Shown here: one piece after another, positions 35,726 to 45,290 of the stretch | Numbering within the stretch: position 1 is the first letter of the stretch | Layout: every line of letters begins with the position of its first letter | Assembly: GCA_944369075.1 (NCBI GenBank) | Contig: CALVXK010000001.1 | Span: 97,409-161,408 of the forward strand | Length of the DNA: 64,000 nt | Reading direction: 5' to 3' | DNA from: an uncultured Bacilli bacterium | GTDB lineage: Bacteria; Bacillota_I; Bacilli_A; RFN20; CAG-826 | The notes under the pieces: model-generated | What the model was told of the DNA's origin: nothing | Databases searched by the model: none | What the model saw: the letters and a program-made list of their open reading frames with translations, nothing else | Program-made: the position numbers and the translations under genes

Positions 35726-37414
35726 TTAAATGATAATAATATTAGGTTTGATAACTGGATTACGATTATTTTTAAGCATCATTTTTCTTAAAGTAAATTC
35801 AATCTTTCCTTCTAAATCTTCTAAAGAGAAAGTTGATGTATCTTTTGCCCATGCATTTACTAAATCAGTAAATGTTGAGGTAATATCTTTAAGCATAATT
35901 TCGGCATCTTTATCTTTTAAGAATAAAAATCCTCTCATTTGAATATCAGGTCCAGCAATAATCTCTCTTTTTTCTTTAGAAATAGCACAACCTAAAACCA
36001 CTACTCCATCTTCTCCGAGTCTATTTCTATCAGAAATAATCTCATTTACGACATCACCAACACCAATTCCATCGATCATAACATCACCGACTTTTACTTC
36101 ATCGTTTAAGTTAAAATCGATAGCAACATTTCCCTTTTCATCAAAATTTGCATTTTGACCATTATCAAGAAGGAAAATCGAAGAATGTGATAAACCAATA
36201 TTCATATCGAATGCGATTTTAGCATTATCTAAAAGATTTACATAATATCCTTCAATAGGGAAATAATATTTTGGCTTAAGTAAAGATAAAAGCATCTTTA
36301 AATCTTCTTCATAAGCATGCATTTTAGCTAAGCTAGATCTAGTCTCATATCTTACAAAACAACCTGTTTTATATAATTCATCAATTGTTTCTGTAGCAAT
36401 AATTTCACTATTATCAGAAGGTGTTGCTGCAAGATAGAAAGTGTCACTTGGTTCAATTTTAATTAATTTTTCATCTGCCTCATAATTTGCTAGCATTGAA
36501 ACTTTTTCATATATTCTTTCTTTCTCATCGCTCATGATAACAACTATTTCATCAGATTTAATTCTTAAAATATCATCTTTTGAAATAATGTTTTTTGCTG
36601 GAAAATGAGAAATACCTAATTTTTCAATCAAATTATAGATAGTTCTTGTAGTATCATCATAAAAATAAACTTTTTTATTTAATTCTTTGCAGGCTCTAAA
36701 AACTTCATCAATATGATATAAATTATCATTATTTAAAGCGATTAAGAATCTTCCTGGAGCATTATGCATATATTGAATTAAACGAGGATAAAGACGATGA
36801 TTTGGTGAGCAATAACCAGGTTTAGAGGCATTAACAGATTCAGACATCAATACAAGAGTTGGATGTTCAGCAATCTTACCTAAAGTATTTAAATCTAGTC
36901 TAAAATGTTGTTCTGAGGCATATTCAACGATAAAATCAGATGAATAAACGATGTTACCTTTATCGGTTCTTATTGCAAAACCGAAAGTTGATGGCATTGA
37001 GGCACAAGTTCCAAAAAATTGAAATTTAACACCAGCTACTGTTAAAGTATCAGGTAATCCGATAATTTTAAATTTATAACTACATTCTTGTTGATATTCT
37101 TTAGTAAATTCCTCTAAGAATACTTTTGTCATTTCAGTACAAATAATAGGAGCTTGTACTTCTTTATAAATATAAGGAATTGCTCCAAATGAATTCTTTT
37201 TACATTTAGGCAAAATAAAGGCTCTAACTTTATCCTTATTTGCAACTAAATATGAAAAATCTGCAATAATAAAATCAATACCTGGAGTAGTTTTAGAAGG
37301 ATATTTAAAACCTCCTCCAATAACAAAAATATTGTCGTTTATTTCTACGACATAAAGGTCTTTACCATCTTCATCAAGACCGCCTAATGCTAAAATCTTT
37401 ATTTTATCCATCAA
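35726..37414 (-). CDS. Catalytically degenerate RNase J-like protein (RNase J2 orthologue by position)
   Basis: The 562-residue protein follows the RNase J fold end to end: ILALGGLDEDGKDLYVVE, a beta-CASP middle and a C-terminal VGDVMIDGIGVGDV with AGPDIQMRGFLFL. All active-site motifs are altered. THGHEDHIGG of RNase J reads LPKCKKNSFGA; THSIPDS reads GTCASMPST; HTGDFKFD reads YSSDFIVE; HTSGHG reads RSSLAKMHA; IHGEY reads IEGYY. It should bind no catalytic zinc. It lies just before ftsK, where B. subtilis has rnjB near spoIIIE, and next to pnp, so it may be a structural partner of RNase J1 encoded elsewhere. Confidence 0.88.
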   Translation of the reverse strand: MMDKIKILALGGLDEDGKDLYVVEINDNIFVIGGGFKYPSKTTPGIDFIIADFSYLVANKDKVRAFILPKCKKNSFGAIPYIYKEVQAPIICTEMTKVFLEEFTKEYQQECSYKFKIIGLPDTLTVAGVKFQFFGTCASMPSTFGFAIRTDKGNIVYSSDFIVEYASEQHFRLDLNTLGKIAEHPTLVLMSESVNASKPGYCSPNHRLYPRLIQYMHNAPGRFLIALNNDNLYHIDEVFRACKELNKKVYFYDDTTRTIYNLIEKLGISHFPAKNIISKDDILRIKSDEIVVIMSDEKERIYEKVSMLANYEADEKLIKIEPSDTFYLAATPSDNSEIIATETIDELYKTGCFVRYETRSSLAKMHAYEEDLKMLLSLLKPKYYFPIEGYYVNLLDNAKIAFDMNIGLSHSSIFLLDNGQNANFDEKGNVAIDFNLNDEVKVGDVMIDGIGVGDVVNEIISDRNRLGEDGVVVLGCAISKEKREIIAGPDIQMRGFLFLKDKDAEIMLKDITSTFTDLVNAWAKDTSTFSLEDLEGKIEFTLRKMMLKNNRNPVIKPNIIII

Positions 37415-37435
37415 AAATCCTCTATCAAATTATTA

Positions 37436-37984
37436 TTAATTAACGGAGATCGTTTGAATTAACTCGTCTTCTATATTATATAAAGAAAAAATTCCTTTTT
37501 CATCATCAAAAATTACATAAGTTCTAGGGTTATTATTTTTAGGTAATGAAATAGAACCTGGATTAATTACTAAAGAACCATTATCTAAACGTTTTAAAAC
37601 ATAAATATGGGTATGTCCATATAAGAAAACAGTGTTTTTCTTAATTTTTATATTAGATTCATTAAATAAATCACCATGGGTTAATATAAATTTTAACCCA
37701 TGGATTTTAATTTTTTTCAAATCGTAGAACTCTTTCTCTAAAACAAAAGCATCTACCCTAGAATCACAATTTCCTCTAATAAATAAGGCTTTATTAGCTA
37801 TTGTTTTTAAAAGTTTCGTAACTTCAATTGGCGAATAATCACTTGGTGGAACATTTCTTGCACCATTATAGTTAACATCACCAAGTACTAAAATGCTACT
37901 AAAATTATACTTATTATCTAATGAAACTATCTTTTCAGCGCTCGAAGTCGCTCCATGAATGTCAGAAACTATTAAATATTTCAT
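37436..37984 (-). CDS. YfcE/MJ0936-family metallophosphoesterase
   Basis: A calcineurin-fold phosphodiesterase of 182 residues. The metal-binding motifs appear in order: VSDIHGATSS, VLGDVNYNG, IRGNCDS, LTHGDLF and YGHTHIYV, then the family segment LVINPGSISLPKNN. Relatives hydrolyse model phosphodiesters; the physiological substrate is not known. It lies 2 nt after pnp and 21 nt before the RNase J-like gene, so the three may share a transcript concerned with RNA or nucleotide turnover. Confidence 0.92.
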   Translation of the reverse strand: MKYLIVSDIHGATSSAEKIVSLDNKYNFSSILVLGDVNYNGARNVPPSDYSPIEVTKLLKTIANKALFIRGNCDSRVDAFVLEKEFYDLKKIKIHGLKFILTHGDLFNESNIKIKKNTVFLYGHTHIYVLKRLDNGSLVINPGSISLPKNNNPRTYVIFDDEKGIFSLYNIEDELIQTISVN

Positions 37985-37986
37985 TT

Positions 37987-40158
37987 TTATCTACCAAAGA
38001 ATGTTTTTCTTTTCTTTTCAGGTTTTGGTGAATTATCAGCACCTTTATTTTCCTCAAATTCTTTATGAGAAACACTAATTTTACCTTTTTCATCAACACC
38101 GATAACTTTTACTTTTAACTTTTGTCCGACTCTAACAACGTCATGAGCAGATTTTACATAACCATTAGAAAGTCTAGAAACATGGCATAAACCTTCTTTA
38201 TCACCAAAAAGTGAAACGAAAGCACCAAAATCTTCTACTCTTGTTACATCGCCTTCAAATACTTCGCCAATTTCAACGACTCTAGCAATATCTAAAATCA
38301 TGTTTTTAGCCTTAAGTAAAGTATCTTTATCCATATGATAAATACTTACTCTGCCATCGTCTTCAATATCAATCTTGACTTGATCACATTTTTCAATGAT
38401 ATCGTTAATGACTTTTCCGCCAGTACCGATAACATCTTTGATTTTAGTTTTATCAATATAGAAAGTAACAAATTTAGGAGCGTATTTAGAAAGTTCTTTT
38501 CTTGGTTCACTAATACAAGCAGACATAACTTCTCTAATTTGTGCTCTTGCTTTATGAGCTTGCATTAAAGCATCATGTAAAATTTCTCTAGTAACGCCTT
38601 TGATTTTAATATCCATTTGTAAAGCAGTAATTCCAAGTTCAGTTCCAGCAACCTTGAAATCCATATCACCAAAGTGATCTTCTAAACCTTGGATATCAGT
38701 TAAAATTGTATAAGGATGATTTCCATCAAGTGGCCCAGAAGTAATTAAACCCATTGCGATACCACTAACCATTCTTTTAATAGGAACGCCAGCTGCCATT
38801 AAAGCTAAACATGATGCGCAAATTGAAGCTTGAGATGAAGAACCATTTGATTCGCAAACTTCGGCAACACATCTAATTGTATATGGGAATTCTTCTTCAC
38901 TTGGTAAAACATAAGATAAAGCTCTTTCGCCTAAGGCACCATGTCCAATTTCTCTTCTTCCTGGGGTACCAGTTCTTCCAATTTCTCCAACAGAGAATGG
39001 TGGGAAATTATAGTGGTGCATCCATCTTTTTGTATCTTCAGGAGCTAAACCTTCTAAAACTTGTTCATCTTCTTTAATTCCTAAAGTACAAGTAGAAATA
39101 ACTTGAGTTTGTCCTCTTGTAAACATAGCTGAGCCATGGACTCTAGGTAAAAGATCAATTTGAGCATTTAATGGTCTAATTTCATCAATTTTTCTACCAT
39201 CTGGTCTAATCTTTTCTTCAGTAATAAGTCTTCTAACTTCGTTAGCGACCATTCCTTCTAAAATATCATTGACCATTAACATAGTCATCTTATGATCTTT
39301 TTCGTTTTTATATTCTCTATTATCGTAATCGTCTGTAATTTCTTTCTTTAAAGAATCGATAGCATTTTGTCTTTCTAATTTATCAAAAATAGAAATGGCT
39401 TTAATCATTCTATCGTAAATTCTTCCATAAATATCATTTTTAATATTTTCATCTGGTGTATATAAAGAAACTTCTCTTTTTGGTTTTCCAATTTCTTTAA
39501 TTACTTCTTCTTCGAATTCACAAAGTTCTTTAATTGCTTTATGTCCAAACATGATAGCATCTAACATTTCATCTTCACTTAATTCGTTAGCACCAGCTTC
39601 AACCATGTTTATAGCTTCTTTAGTACCTGCGACAGCTAAGTTTAAGTCAGAAGCTTTTCTTTCTTCAACAGTTGGGTTAATAATTAGTTGACCATTAACT
39701 CTACCTACATAAACCCCAGCAATAGGTCCATCAAAAGGAATATCAGAAATACCAAGTGCTAAAGAAGATCCAAGCATTGCAGTCATTTCTGGAGTTGAAT
39801 CTAAATCAACGCTCATAACTGTATTAATGATTTGGACTTCATTTCTAAAGCCATCACTAAACATAGGTCTAATTGGTCTGTCAATTAATCTAGCTGTTAA
39901 AGTAGCATGTTCTCCAGGTCTACCTTCTCTTCTTAAAAAACCACCAGGAATTCTTCCAATAGCATATTGTTTTTCTTCATAAGTTACTGTTAAAGGGAAG
40001 AAATCTCCTTCTTTAGGTTCATCACTACAACAAGCTGTAGATAAAACTACAGTATCATTAAATCTTACAAAAACAGCTCCATCAGCTTGTTTTGCAATTT
40101 CTCCGGTCTCTACGACTATTTTCTTACCGTAAAATTCTTTTTCAAAAACACGTTTCAT
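37987..40158 (-). CDS. pnp: Polyribonucleotide nucleotidyltransferase (PNPase)
   Basis: PNPase is a phosphorolytic 3'-5' exoribonuclease. Two RNase PH domains are present; the first contains FRREGRPGEHATLTARLIDR and the second FTRGQTQVISTCTLG. They are followed by a KH domain (VIGTGGKVINDIIEKCD) and an S1 domain (GEVFEGDVTRVEDFGAFVSL). I use the ATG at 40158 (MKRVFEKEFYGKKIVVETG, 723 residues), which has an AAGGAAAAG stretch upstream. The longer frame to 40203 would add a non-conserved basic leader. A TATAAT box lies at 40195-40200. In B. subtilis pnp follows rpsO; here the ABC pair is inserted between. Confidence 0.97.
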   Translation of the reverse strand: MKRVFEKEFYGKKIVVETGEIAKQADGAVFVRFNDTVVLSTACCSDEPKEGDFFPLTVTYEEKQYAIGRIPGGFLRREGRPGEHATLTARLIDRPIRPMFSDGFRNEVQIINTVMSVDLDSTPEMTAMLGSSLALGISDIPFDGPIAGVYVGRVNGQLIINPTVEERKASDLNLAVAGTKEAINMVEAGANELSEDEMLDAIMFGHKAIKELCEFEEEVIKEIGKPKREVSLYTPDENIKNDIYGRIYDRMIKAISIFDKLERQNAIDSLKKEITDDYDNREYKNEKDHKMTMLMVNDILEGMVANEVRRLITEEKIRPDGRKIDEIRPLNAQIDLLPRVHGSAMFTRGQTQVISTCTLGIKEDEQVLEGLAPEDTKRWMHHYNFPPFSVGEIGRTGTPGRREIGHGALGERALSYVLPSEEEFPYTIRCVAEVCESNGSSSQASICASCLALMAAGVPIKRMVSGIAMGLITSGPLDGNHPYTILTDIQGLEDHFGDMDFKVAGTELGITALQMDIKIKGVTREILHDALMQAHKARAQIREVMSACISEPRKELSKYAPKFVTFYIDKTKIKDVIGTGGKVINDIIEKCDQVKIDIEDDGRVSIYHMDKDTLLKAKNMILDIARVVEIGEVFEGDVTRVEDFGAFVSLFGDKEGLCHVSRLSNGYVKSAHDVVRVGQKLKVKVIGVDEKGKISVSHKEFEENKGADNSPKPEKKRKTFFGR

Positions 40159-40250
40159 TTTTCTTTTTCTTTTCCTTAAATAATTAACTTTTAAATTATA
40201 CAAATAAGTAAAGTCAATATCTAGTTTTTTAAAAGAAAATTTTGTAGAAA

Positions 40251-42017
40251 CTATTTAATGCCAACTTCTTCAAATTGCGCATTATAAAGATTAAAGTAAA
40301 AGCCTTTTTTAGCCATTAATTCTTTATGATTTCCTGACTCAATTATTTTTCCATTATTTATAACAACAATATAGTCAGAATTAACAATTGTAGATAGTCT
40401 ATGAGCTACCATAATTGAAGTTTTATCTTCAGTCAAACGATTAATTGCTTCAACAATCTTAAGTTCAGTACGAGTATCAATATTTGAAGTTGCTTCATCT
40501 AAAAGTAAAATTTCAGGCTTCATAAGCATTACTCTAGCAATAGAAATAAGTTGTTTTTCACCTACACTTAATCCACTATTATCCGAAATTATAGTATCAA
40601 AACCTTGAGGTAATCTTTCAATAAAATCTAAACAATTAGCGTTTTTTGCTGCTTCTTTGATTTCTTCAAAAGTTGCATCTTCTTTTGAATAAGCAATATT
40701 TTCTAAAACACTTCCTTTAAAAATCCATGTATCTTGAAGAACCATACCAAACTTAGCTCTAATGTTTTGCTTTTTAATATCTACACTATGTTCGTTGTTA
40801 AAATCAATCGTTCCTTTATTTGGATCATAGAATCTTAAAAGAAGGTTAATTATTGTTGTTTTACCACATCCTGTAGGACCTACTAAAGCAATTTTATGCC
40901 CTTCTTTAATAAGTAAAGAAAAATCATCGATGATTTTTCTTTTATTGTCATATGAAAAATCAACATGATTAAATACAATTTCTCCTTTTTTAAGGCTAAC
41001 TTCTTTTCCATTATCAACATCATTTTTAGCATCCATGACATATAAAATTCTATTTAATGATGAATAAGCATTTTGAGCTTCACTTACACAAGAAGAAATA
41101 GCATCAAATGGTTTAGAATATTGTATTGAATATTGAATAAATGTTGAAATCATTCCAGTAGTTAAAACTGAACCTAAAAAAGTTCCACCATTAGAAAAAG
41201 CAAGAACATAAATGAAAGCTCCAAGAATTACAACAACTGCCGTAATAGAATTATTAATAACTCTAGAAGCAGGGTTAATTAAAGATGAAATTAATTGAGC
41301 TTTTTGACCAACTTTATATAAATCTTGGTTAATTTTATTAAATTTTTCAAAAGAATATTCTTCATAATTATATGATTCAACAACATCAATATTATTTATA
41401 TATTCTAAGAAATTAGATGAAACTTCACCCATAAAACGGTTATTTTCCTTATAATATTTAGATGATTTTTTAGCAATAATATAAGAAAGTAAAAAACCAA
41501 ATGGAGTTAAAATAATAACGACTATTGCAAGTAAATAATTTACATAAAACATCATGATAATCATGATAATTACTTGGAAAATTCCAATAATAAGTTGTCT
41601 AAAAAATGATGTTAAACCAGTATTAACATTATCAACATCATTAACAATTCTTGAAATTAAATCACCTTTTAAATGATTATCAATAAATGAAATAGGTACT
41701 TCATTAAACTTTAAAAATAGATCATCTCTAAGTTCTTTAGAAACTCTTTCAACTACTCTCCCTAACAAAAAATCAAATGTAAATTGAAAAATAACTGATA
41801 AGGCTATAAAAAGTGATATTAAAATAATATCAAAAGTAAAATCATCAAAATTTAATATTTTTCCCGAATTAAATAAATCAATTTGATCAATAGATAAACC
41901 TATAAAATAAGGAATTAAAGTTAAAGAAATTACTAAGATAATTGAAAAACAAACACATAAAATTAGTGTTAATAAATCTCTTTTTAAATATTTAAACAAA
42001 AATTTAATACTAGCCAT
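40251..42017 (-). CDS. ABC exporter half-transporter, catalytically competent ATPase subunit
   Basis: A fused membrane domain with six helices and an ATPase domain (588 residues). Walker A is GPTGCGKTTI, Walker B LLLDEATSNID keeps the catalytic Glu, and the switch His is in IMVAHRL. The signature is unusual: LSVGEKQLIS instead of LSGGQ. It overlaps the companion gene by 8 nt. In heterodimeric exporters an altered signature in one half pairs with the degenerate Walker B of the other, which fits this pair. The substrate is unknown; multidrug or peptide export is typical. Confidence 0.92.
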   Translation of the reverse strand: MASIKFLFKYLKRDLLTLILCVCFSIILVISLTLIPYFIGLSIDQIDLFNSGKILNFDDFTFDIILISLFIALSVIFQFTFDFLLGRVVERVSKELRDDLFLKFNEVPISFIDNHLKGDLISRIVNDVDNVNTGLTSFFRQLIIGIFQVIIMIIMMFYVNYLLAIVVIILTPFGFLLSYIIAKKSSKYYKENNRFMGEVSSNFLEYINNIDVVESYNYEEYSFEKFNKINQDLYKVGQKAQLISSLINPASRVINNSITAVVVILGAFIYVLAFSNGGTFLGSVLTTGMISTFIQYSIQYSKPFDAISSCVSEAQNAYSSLNRILYVMDAKNDVDNGKEVSLKKGEIVFNHVDFSYDNKRKIIDDFSLLIKEGHKIALVGPTGCGKTTIINLLLRFYDPNKGTIDFNNEHSVDIKKQNIRAKFGMVLQDTWIFKGSVLENIAYSKEDATFEEIKEAAKNANCLDFIERLPQGFDTIISDNSGLSVGEKQLISIARVMLMKPEILLLDEATSNIDTRTELKIVEAINRLTEDKTSIMVAHRLSTIVNSDYIVVINNGKIIESGNHKELMAKKGFYFNLYNAQFEEVGIK

Positions 42018-43752
42018 GAGTGTTCACCTGACTTTCGTAAATTTCTTTATAAATTGGAGAATTTTTAAGTAATTCTTCGTGAGTACCAATATTTACAATA
42101 TGACCTTTATCCATAACTAAAATCTTATTACATTCTTTTAATGATGTGGCTCTTTGAGAAATAATAATAGTTGTTAAATCTTTTTTAGAAGCGATTGTTT
42201 CTCTAATTTTTTTATCGGTTAAAAAGTCTAAAGCCGATGTTGAATCATCTAAGATAAGTAAATCAGATTTTTTAATTAAGGCTCTAGCAATTGTAATTCT
42301 TTGCTTTTGTCCGCCACTTAAATTTTTACCACTTTCGACAATTTCGTGATTTATATTATCTTCATATTTAAACACGAAAGAATAAGCATCAGCTTCTTTT
42401 AAAGCTTCAACTACTTCTTCATCGCTAATATCATCTTTACCCATTAAAACATTTTCTTTAATTGTTCCATTAAATATTGATGTTTTTTGTGAAACTAAAG
42501 AAATTTGTTCTCTTAATGTTTTAATATTAAAATCTTTTATATCATGACCTTTAAAAAGAATTTTCCCACTTGTTACATCAAAAAATCTTTCAAGTAATTT
42601 AATAATTGTTGTTTTTCCAGCACCTGTTCCACCAATAATTCCGATTTTTTCACCTTTTTTAATCGAAAAATCTAAATTATTAACGACATTTTTTTCAGAA
42701 TCACTATATTTAAATGAAACATTTTCGAATTTAACAAGTTCATTTTCATCGTATTCAATATCTTTATTAGTAATACTTCCATCTTGAATTGAAGGAACGA
42801 TTTTAAAGAAATCATTTACTCTTTCTCTAGAAGATTGAGCTTTAGTTAAAACAATAACAACATTAAAAGTAACTATTAAAGCGGTAGTAATTTGATTTAA
42901 ATATTGAATTAATGCAGTTAAAGAACCAGCTGAAAGAGGAACATTAGCAAAAATATTATCTCGACCTAAATAAACAACAAAAATAGCTGCAGTATTTAAA
43001 ACTAAATAAGTAATTGGATTAACTAAAGCATTTAATGTTTGGTTAACTTTAGCATCTTTATAATATTGATTAGATAATTTTTTAAATTTATTAATTTCAT
43101 ATTCTTCTTTATTAAAAGCTCTAATAACTCTAGCTCCAGCAAGATCATCATTAGACAAAGAAGAAACTTTATCAATTGATTCTTGAACTTTTAAAATTTG
43201 TCTAGATGAAAAATAAAATATTAAGATAATAGGAATAGCAATAATAATAACTGCAATAAAAAGGATTAAAAAAGCTTCAATAGAGATAAAAATAGACATA
43301 ATTAAAGAACCAACAACAAGTAAAGGAGCTCTTATTGCTAAACGAATTAAATTAGCAATTCCAAGTTGAAGCCTATTTGTATCATTGCTAATTAAAGTAA
43401 GTAAATTACCTTTTCCAATCTTTTCTAGATCTAAAGAAGATAAGGTAGCTATTTTTTTATATATTCTATTTCTTAAATCTGTACCAAATCCTTGTGAACA
43501 AACGGAAGATAAATATTGACAAACAAAAGTAAAACCAAAAGAAAGCAAGCACATTAAAACTAGAATAATTCCAGGTACTATAATTCTTAAATAATTATTC
43601 TCTAAACCAGCACTAATTCCTTCATCAATAATATAACGAATAACAAATGGAGTAAAAAGTTCAAAAATGACCTCAATCGATTTAAAAATTGGGCCAAATA
43701 TAACATATAACTTATACTTTCTTAAAGAATATTTAATAGTATTTGTATCCAT
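42010..43752 (-). CDS. ABC exporter half-transporter, degenerate ATPase subunit
   Basis: A fused six-helix membrane domain and ATPase domain (580 residues). Walker A is GGTGAGKTTI and the signature is a full LSGGQKQRI. The Walker B region reads LLILDDSTSALD (Glu to Asp), and the H-loop reads IIISQR instead of AHR. These two changes mark the non-hydrolysing site of heterodimeric exporters such as TM287/288 or BmrCD. It is the first gene of the pair. An extended -10 (TGA-TATAAT, box at 43778-43783) lies about 25 nt upstream of the ATG. No good ribosome binding site is seen. Confidence 0.92.
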   Translation of the reverse strand: MDTNTIKYSLRKYKLYVIFGPIFKSIEVIFELFTPFVIRYIIDEGISAGLENNYLRIIVPGIILVLMCLLSFGFTFVCQYLSSVCSQGFGTDLRNRIYKKIATLSSLDLEKIGKGNLLTLISNDTNRLQLGIANLIRLAIRAPLLVVGSLIMSIFISIEAFLILFIAVIIIAIPIILIFYFSSRQILKVQESIDKVSSLSNDDLAGARVIRAFNKEEYEINKFKKLSNQYYKDAKVNQTLNALVNPITYLVLNTAAIFVVYLGRDNIFANVPLSAGSLTALIQYLNQITTALIVTFNVVIVLTKAQSSRERVNDFFKIVPSIQDGSITNKDIEYDENELVKFENVSFKYSDSEKNVVNNLDFSIKKGEKIGIIGGTGAGKTTIIKLLERFFDVTSGKILFKGHDIKDFNIKTLREQISLVSQKTSIFNGTIKENVLMGKDDISDEEVVEALKEADAYSFVFKYEDNINHEIVESGKNLSGGQKQRITIARALIKKSDLLILDDSTSALDFLTDKKIRETIASKKDLTTIIISQRATSLKECNKILVMDKGHIVNIGTHEELLKNSPIYKEIYESQVNTHG

Positions 43753-43825
43753 TTTTTAACTAAATTTAACGCTAGTAATTATATCAAAGATAAACCTCAA
43801 AATGTATTAAAATTTTAGAAATTTT

Positions 43826-43867
43826 ATTAAAGAAAAAGAGCGAAGTTTTTTTAATTTCTTCGCTCTT
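43826..43867 (-). terminator. rpsO terminator
   Basis: A perfect 10-bp stem AAGAGCGAAG/CTTCGCTCTT (43836-43845 with 43858-43867) is followed on the minus strand by TTTCTTTAATAAAA. It lies 23 nt after the rpsO stop. Confidence 0.9.
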
Positions 43868-43889
43868 AATTAAGGCTAATTTTATTAAA

Positions 43890-44159
43890 TTATTTACGTA
43901 ATCCAAGTTCTGCAATTAATTTAATGTAAGCATCTCTATCAGTTCTTTCTAAGTAAGAAAGTAATGATTTTCTTTTACCAACTAAAACAAGTAAACTTCT
44001 TCTTGCAACGTGATCTTTGTCGTTACTTTTTAAGTGTTCTGTTAAATGTTTAATTGATGAAGTTAAGATTGCAACTTGAACTTCGATACTACCAGTATCT
44101 TTTTCGTTTTTACCAAACTTTTTAATGAGTTCAGCTTTTGTTTCTTTTGAAATTGCCAT
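43890..44159 (-). CDS. rpsO: 30S ribosomal protein S15
   Basis: S15 binds the central domain of 16S rRNA early in 30S assembly. The 89-residue protein shows FGKNEKDTGSIEVQVAILTS, LTEHLKSNDKDHVARRSLL and VGKRKSLLSYLERTDRDAY, all conserved rRNA-binding segments. An AAGGAG site precedes the ATG. It is monocistronic, with a consensus promoter and its own terminator. A leader of about 75 nt contains AAGGACTCTCCGACCTTTT, which could take part in S15 autoregulation as in other bacteria, but no known structure can be proven here. Confidence 0.98.
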   Translation of the reverse strand: MAISKETKAELIKKFGKNEKDTGSIEVQVAILTSSIKHLTEHLKSNDKDHVARRSLLVLVGKRKSLLSYLERTDRDAYIKLIAELGLRK

Positions 44160-44241
44160 TTTTTTATTCTCCTTAAATATAATTCTCTAATATCAATACA
44201 AAAGGTCGGAGAGTCCTTAAATAAAGATAAAAGACTTAAAA

Positions 44242-44270
44242 AGTATAAAGATTTATACGATGATTGTCAA
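44242..44270 (-). promoter_or_regulatory. rpsO promoter
   Basis: TTGACA (44265-44270), a 17-nt spacer and TATACT (44242-44247) on the minus strand lie just after the ribF stop and about 80 nt before rpsO. This is close to the sigma-A consensus. Confidence 0.9.
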
Positions 44271-44276
44271 TAAAAA

Positions 44277-45191
44277 CTACTGTATACTTTTAACATAATT
44301 AAAGTAATAAGTAGCATCATCCATATCTTTTTCGAGTTGTTCAATTAATTTATCTTCACTATCAAATTTATTTTCATCTCTTAAACGTGAGAAGAAAGAA
44401 ATTTCAAGATCTTGACCATAAAGTTCATCTTTAAAGTCGATTATATATGTTTCAATAGTTTGCTTATTGTTACTACTTATTGTCGGATTAGTTCCAATAT
44501 TAGTAAGAGCTTTATGTTTAGTTTTACCTAAAGTAACTGAAGTAATATAAACTCCTTCTTTTGGAATAACATAATTTACATCTGTTTCTAAATTAGCTGT
44601 AGGGAAACCAAATGATCTTCCTATTCCTTTTCCAGAAACTACTTTACCTCTAATTTTATAAACTCTTCCTAACCATCTATTAGCATCATAAATATGACCT
44701 TCTTCGATTAGTTTTTTAATAGAGGAAGAAGAAATTTTATTCCCATTATGATCTTTTACGTAATTTAAAACATAAACTTCTTTAATTCTTTCTTTTAAAT
44801 AATTAACATCCCCTTGAGCTTTATAACCATATCTAAAATCAGGTCCACAAAATATTTTAACAGGATTAATTTTCTTTAAAATAAGTTCAACAAAATCTTG
44901 ATATAAAATTTTTGAAAAATTTTCATCAACATGAACAACATAAGTAACATCAACATTTAAAGAAGCAAATATAGCTAATTTATCTTCTAAAGAAGTTAAT
45001 ACTTTTCCTCCTTTATTAATTGCTTTATCAAAAGTTAATACACCAAGTTTATTTGGTGAACTTGCTCTAGCAAAATTAATAAGTTGAACATGTCCAATAT
45101 GGACTCCATCAAAAAATCCTAAAACTAAAGATAATTTCTCATTTTCTTTTAAATCTTCAAATTTGTTTAAACGAATAATTTCCATGTCCAT
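44277..45191 (-). CDS. ribF: Bifunctional riboflavin kinase/FAD synthetase
   Basis: RibF makes FMN and then FAD from riboflavin. The FAD synthetase part has VLGFFDGVHIGHVQLI and IFCGPDFRYGYKAQG. The riboflavin kinase part has GKGIGRSFGFPTANLE and EGVYITSV, ending with RDENKFDSEDKLIEQLEKD. Length 304 is typical. Two ATGs are possible, 45191 and 45185, neither with a ribosome binding site. A TAATAT box (45193-45198) sits 7 nt before the second, which may be the real start of a leaderless mRNA. In B. subtilis truB precedes ribF; here it is absent. Confidence 0.95.
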   Translation of the reverse strand: MDMEIIRLNKFEDLKENEKLSLVLGFFDGVHIGHVQLINFARASSPNKLGVLTFDKAINKGGKVLTSLEDKLAIFASLNVDVTYVVHVDENFSKILYQDFVELILKKINPVKIFCGPDFRYGYKAQGDVNYLKERIKEVYVLNYVKDHNGNKISSSSIKKLIEEGHIYDANRWLGRVYKIRGKVVSGKGIGRSFGFPTANLETDVNYVIPKEGVYITSVTLGKTKHKALTNIGTNPTISSNNKQTIETYIIDFKDELYGQDLEISFFSRLRDENKFDSEDKLIEQLEKDMDDATYYFNYVKSIQ

Positions 45192-45290
45192 TATATTAGC
45201 ACAAAACTAAGTTAGAATTAATATTCAAAATTTGTATTTTTTATCAAAAACTCAAATTCATCTTACCTCTATGTTTATTAAGTATTAATT

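Noticed and set aside
44160..44241. Known S15 autoregulatory pseudoknot or junction in the rpsO leader
   Set aside because: Only short complementary segments are visible; no published S15 leader structure could be matched by eye.
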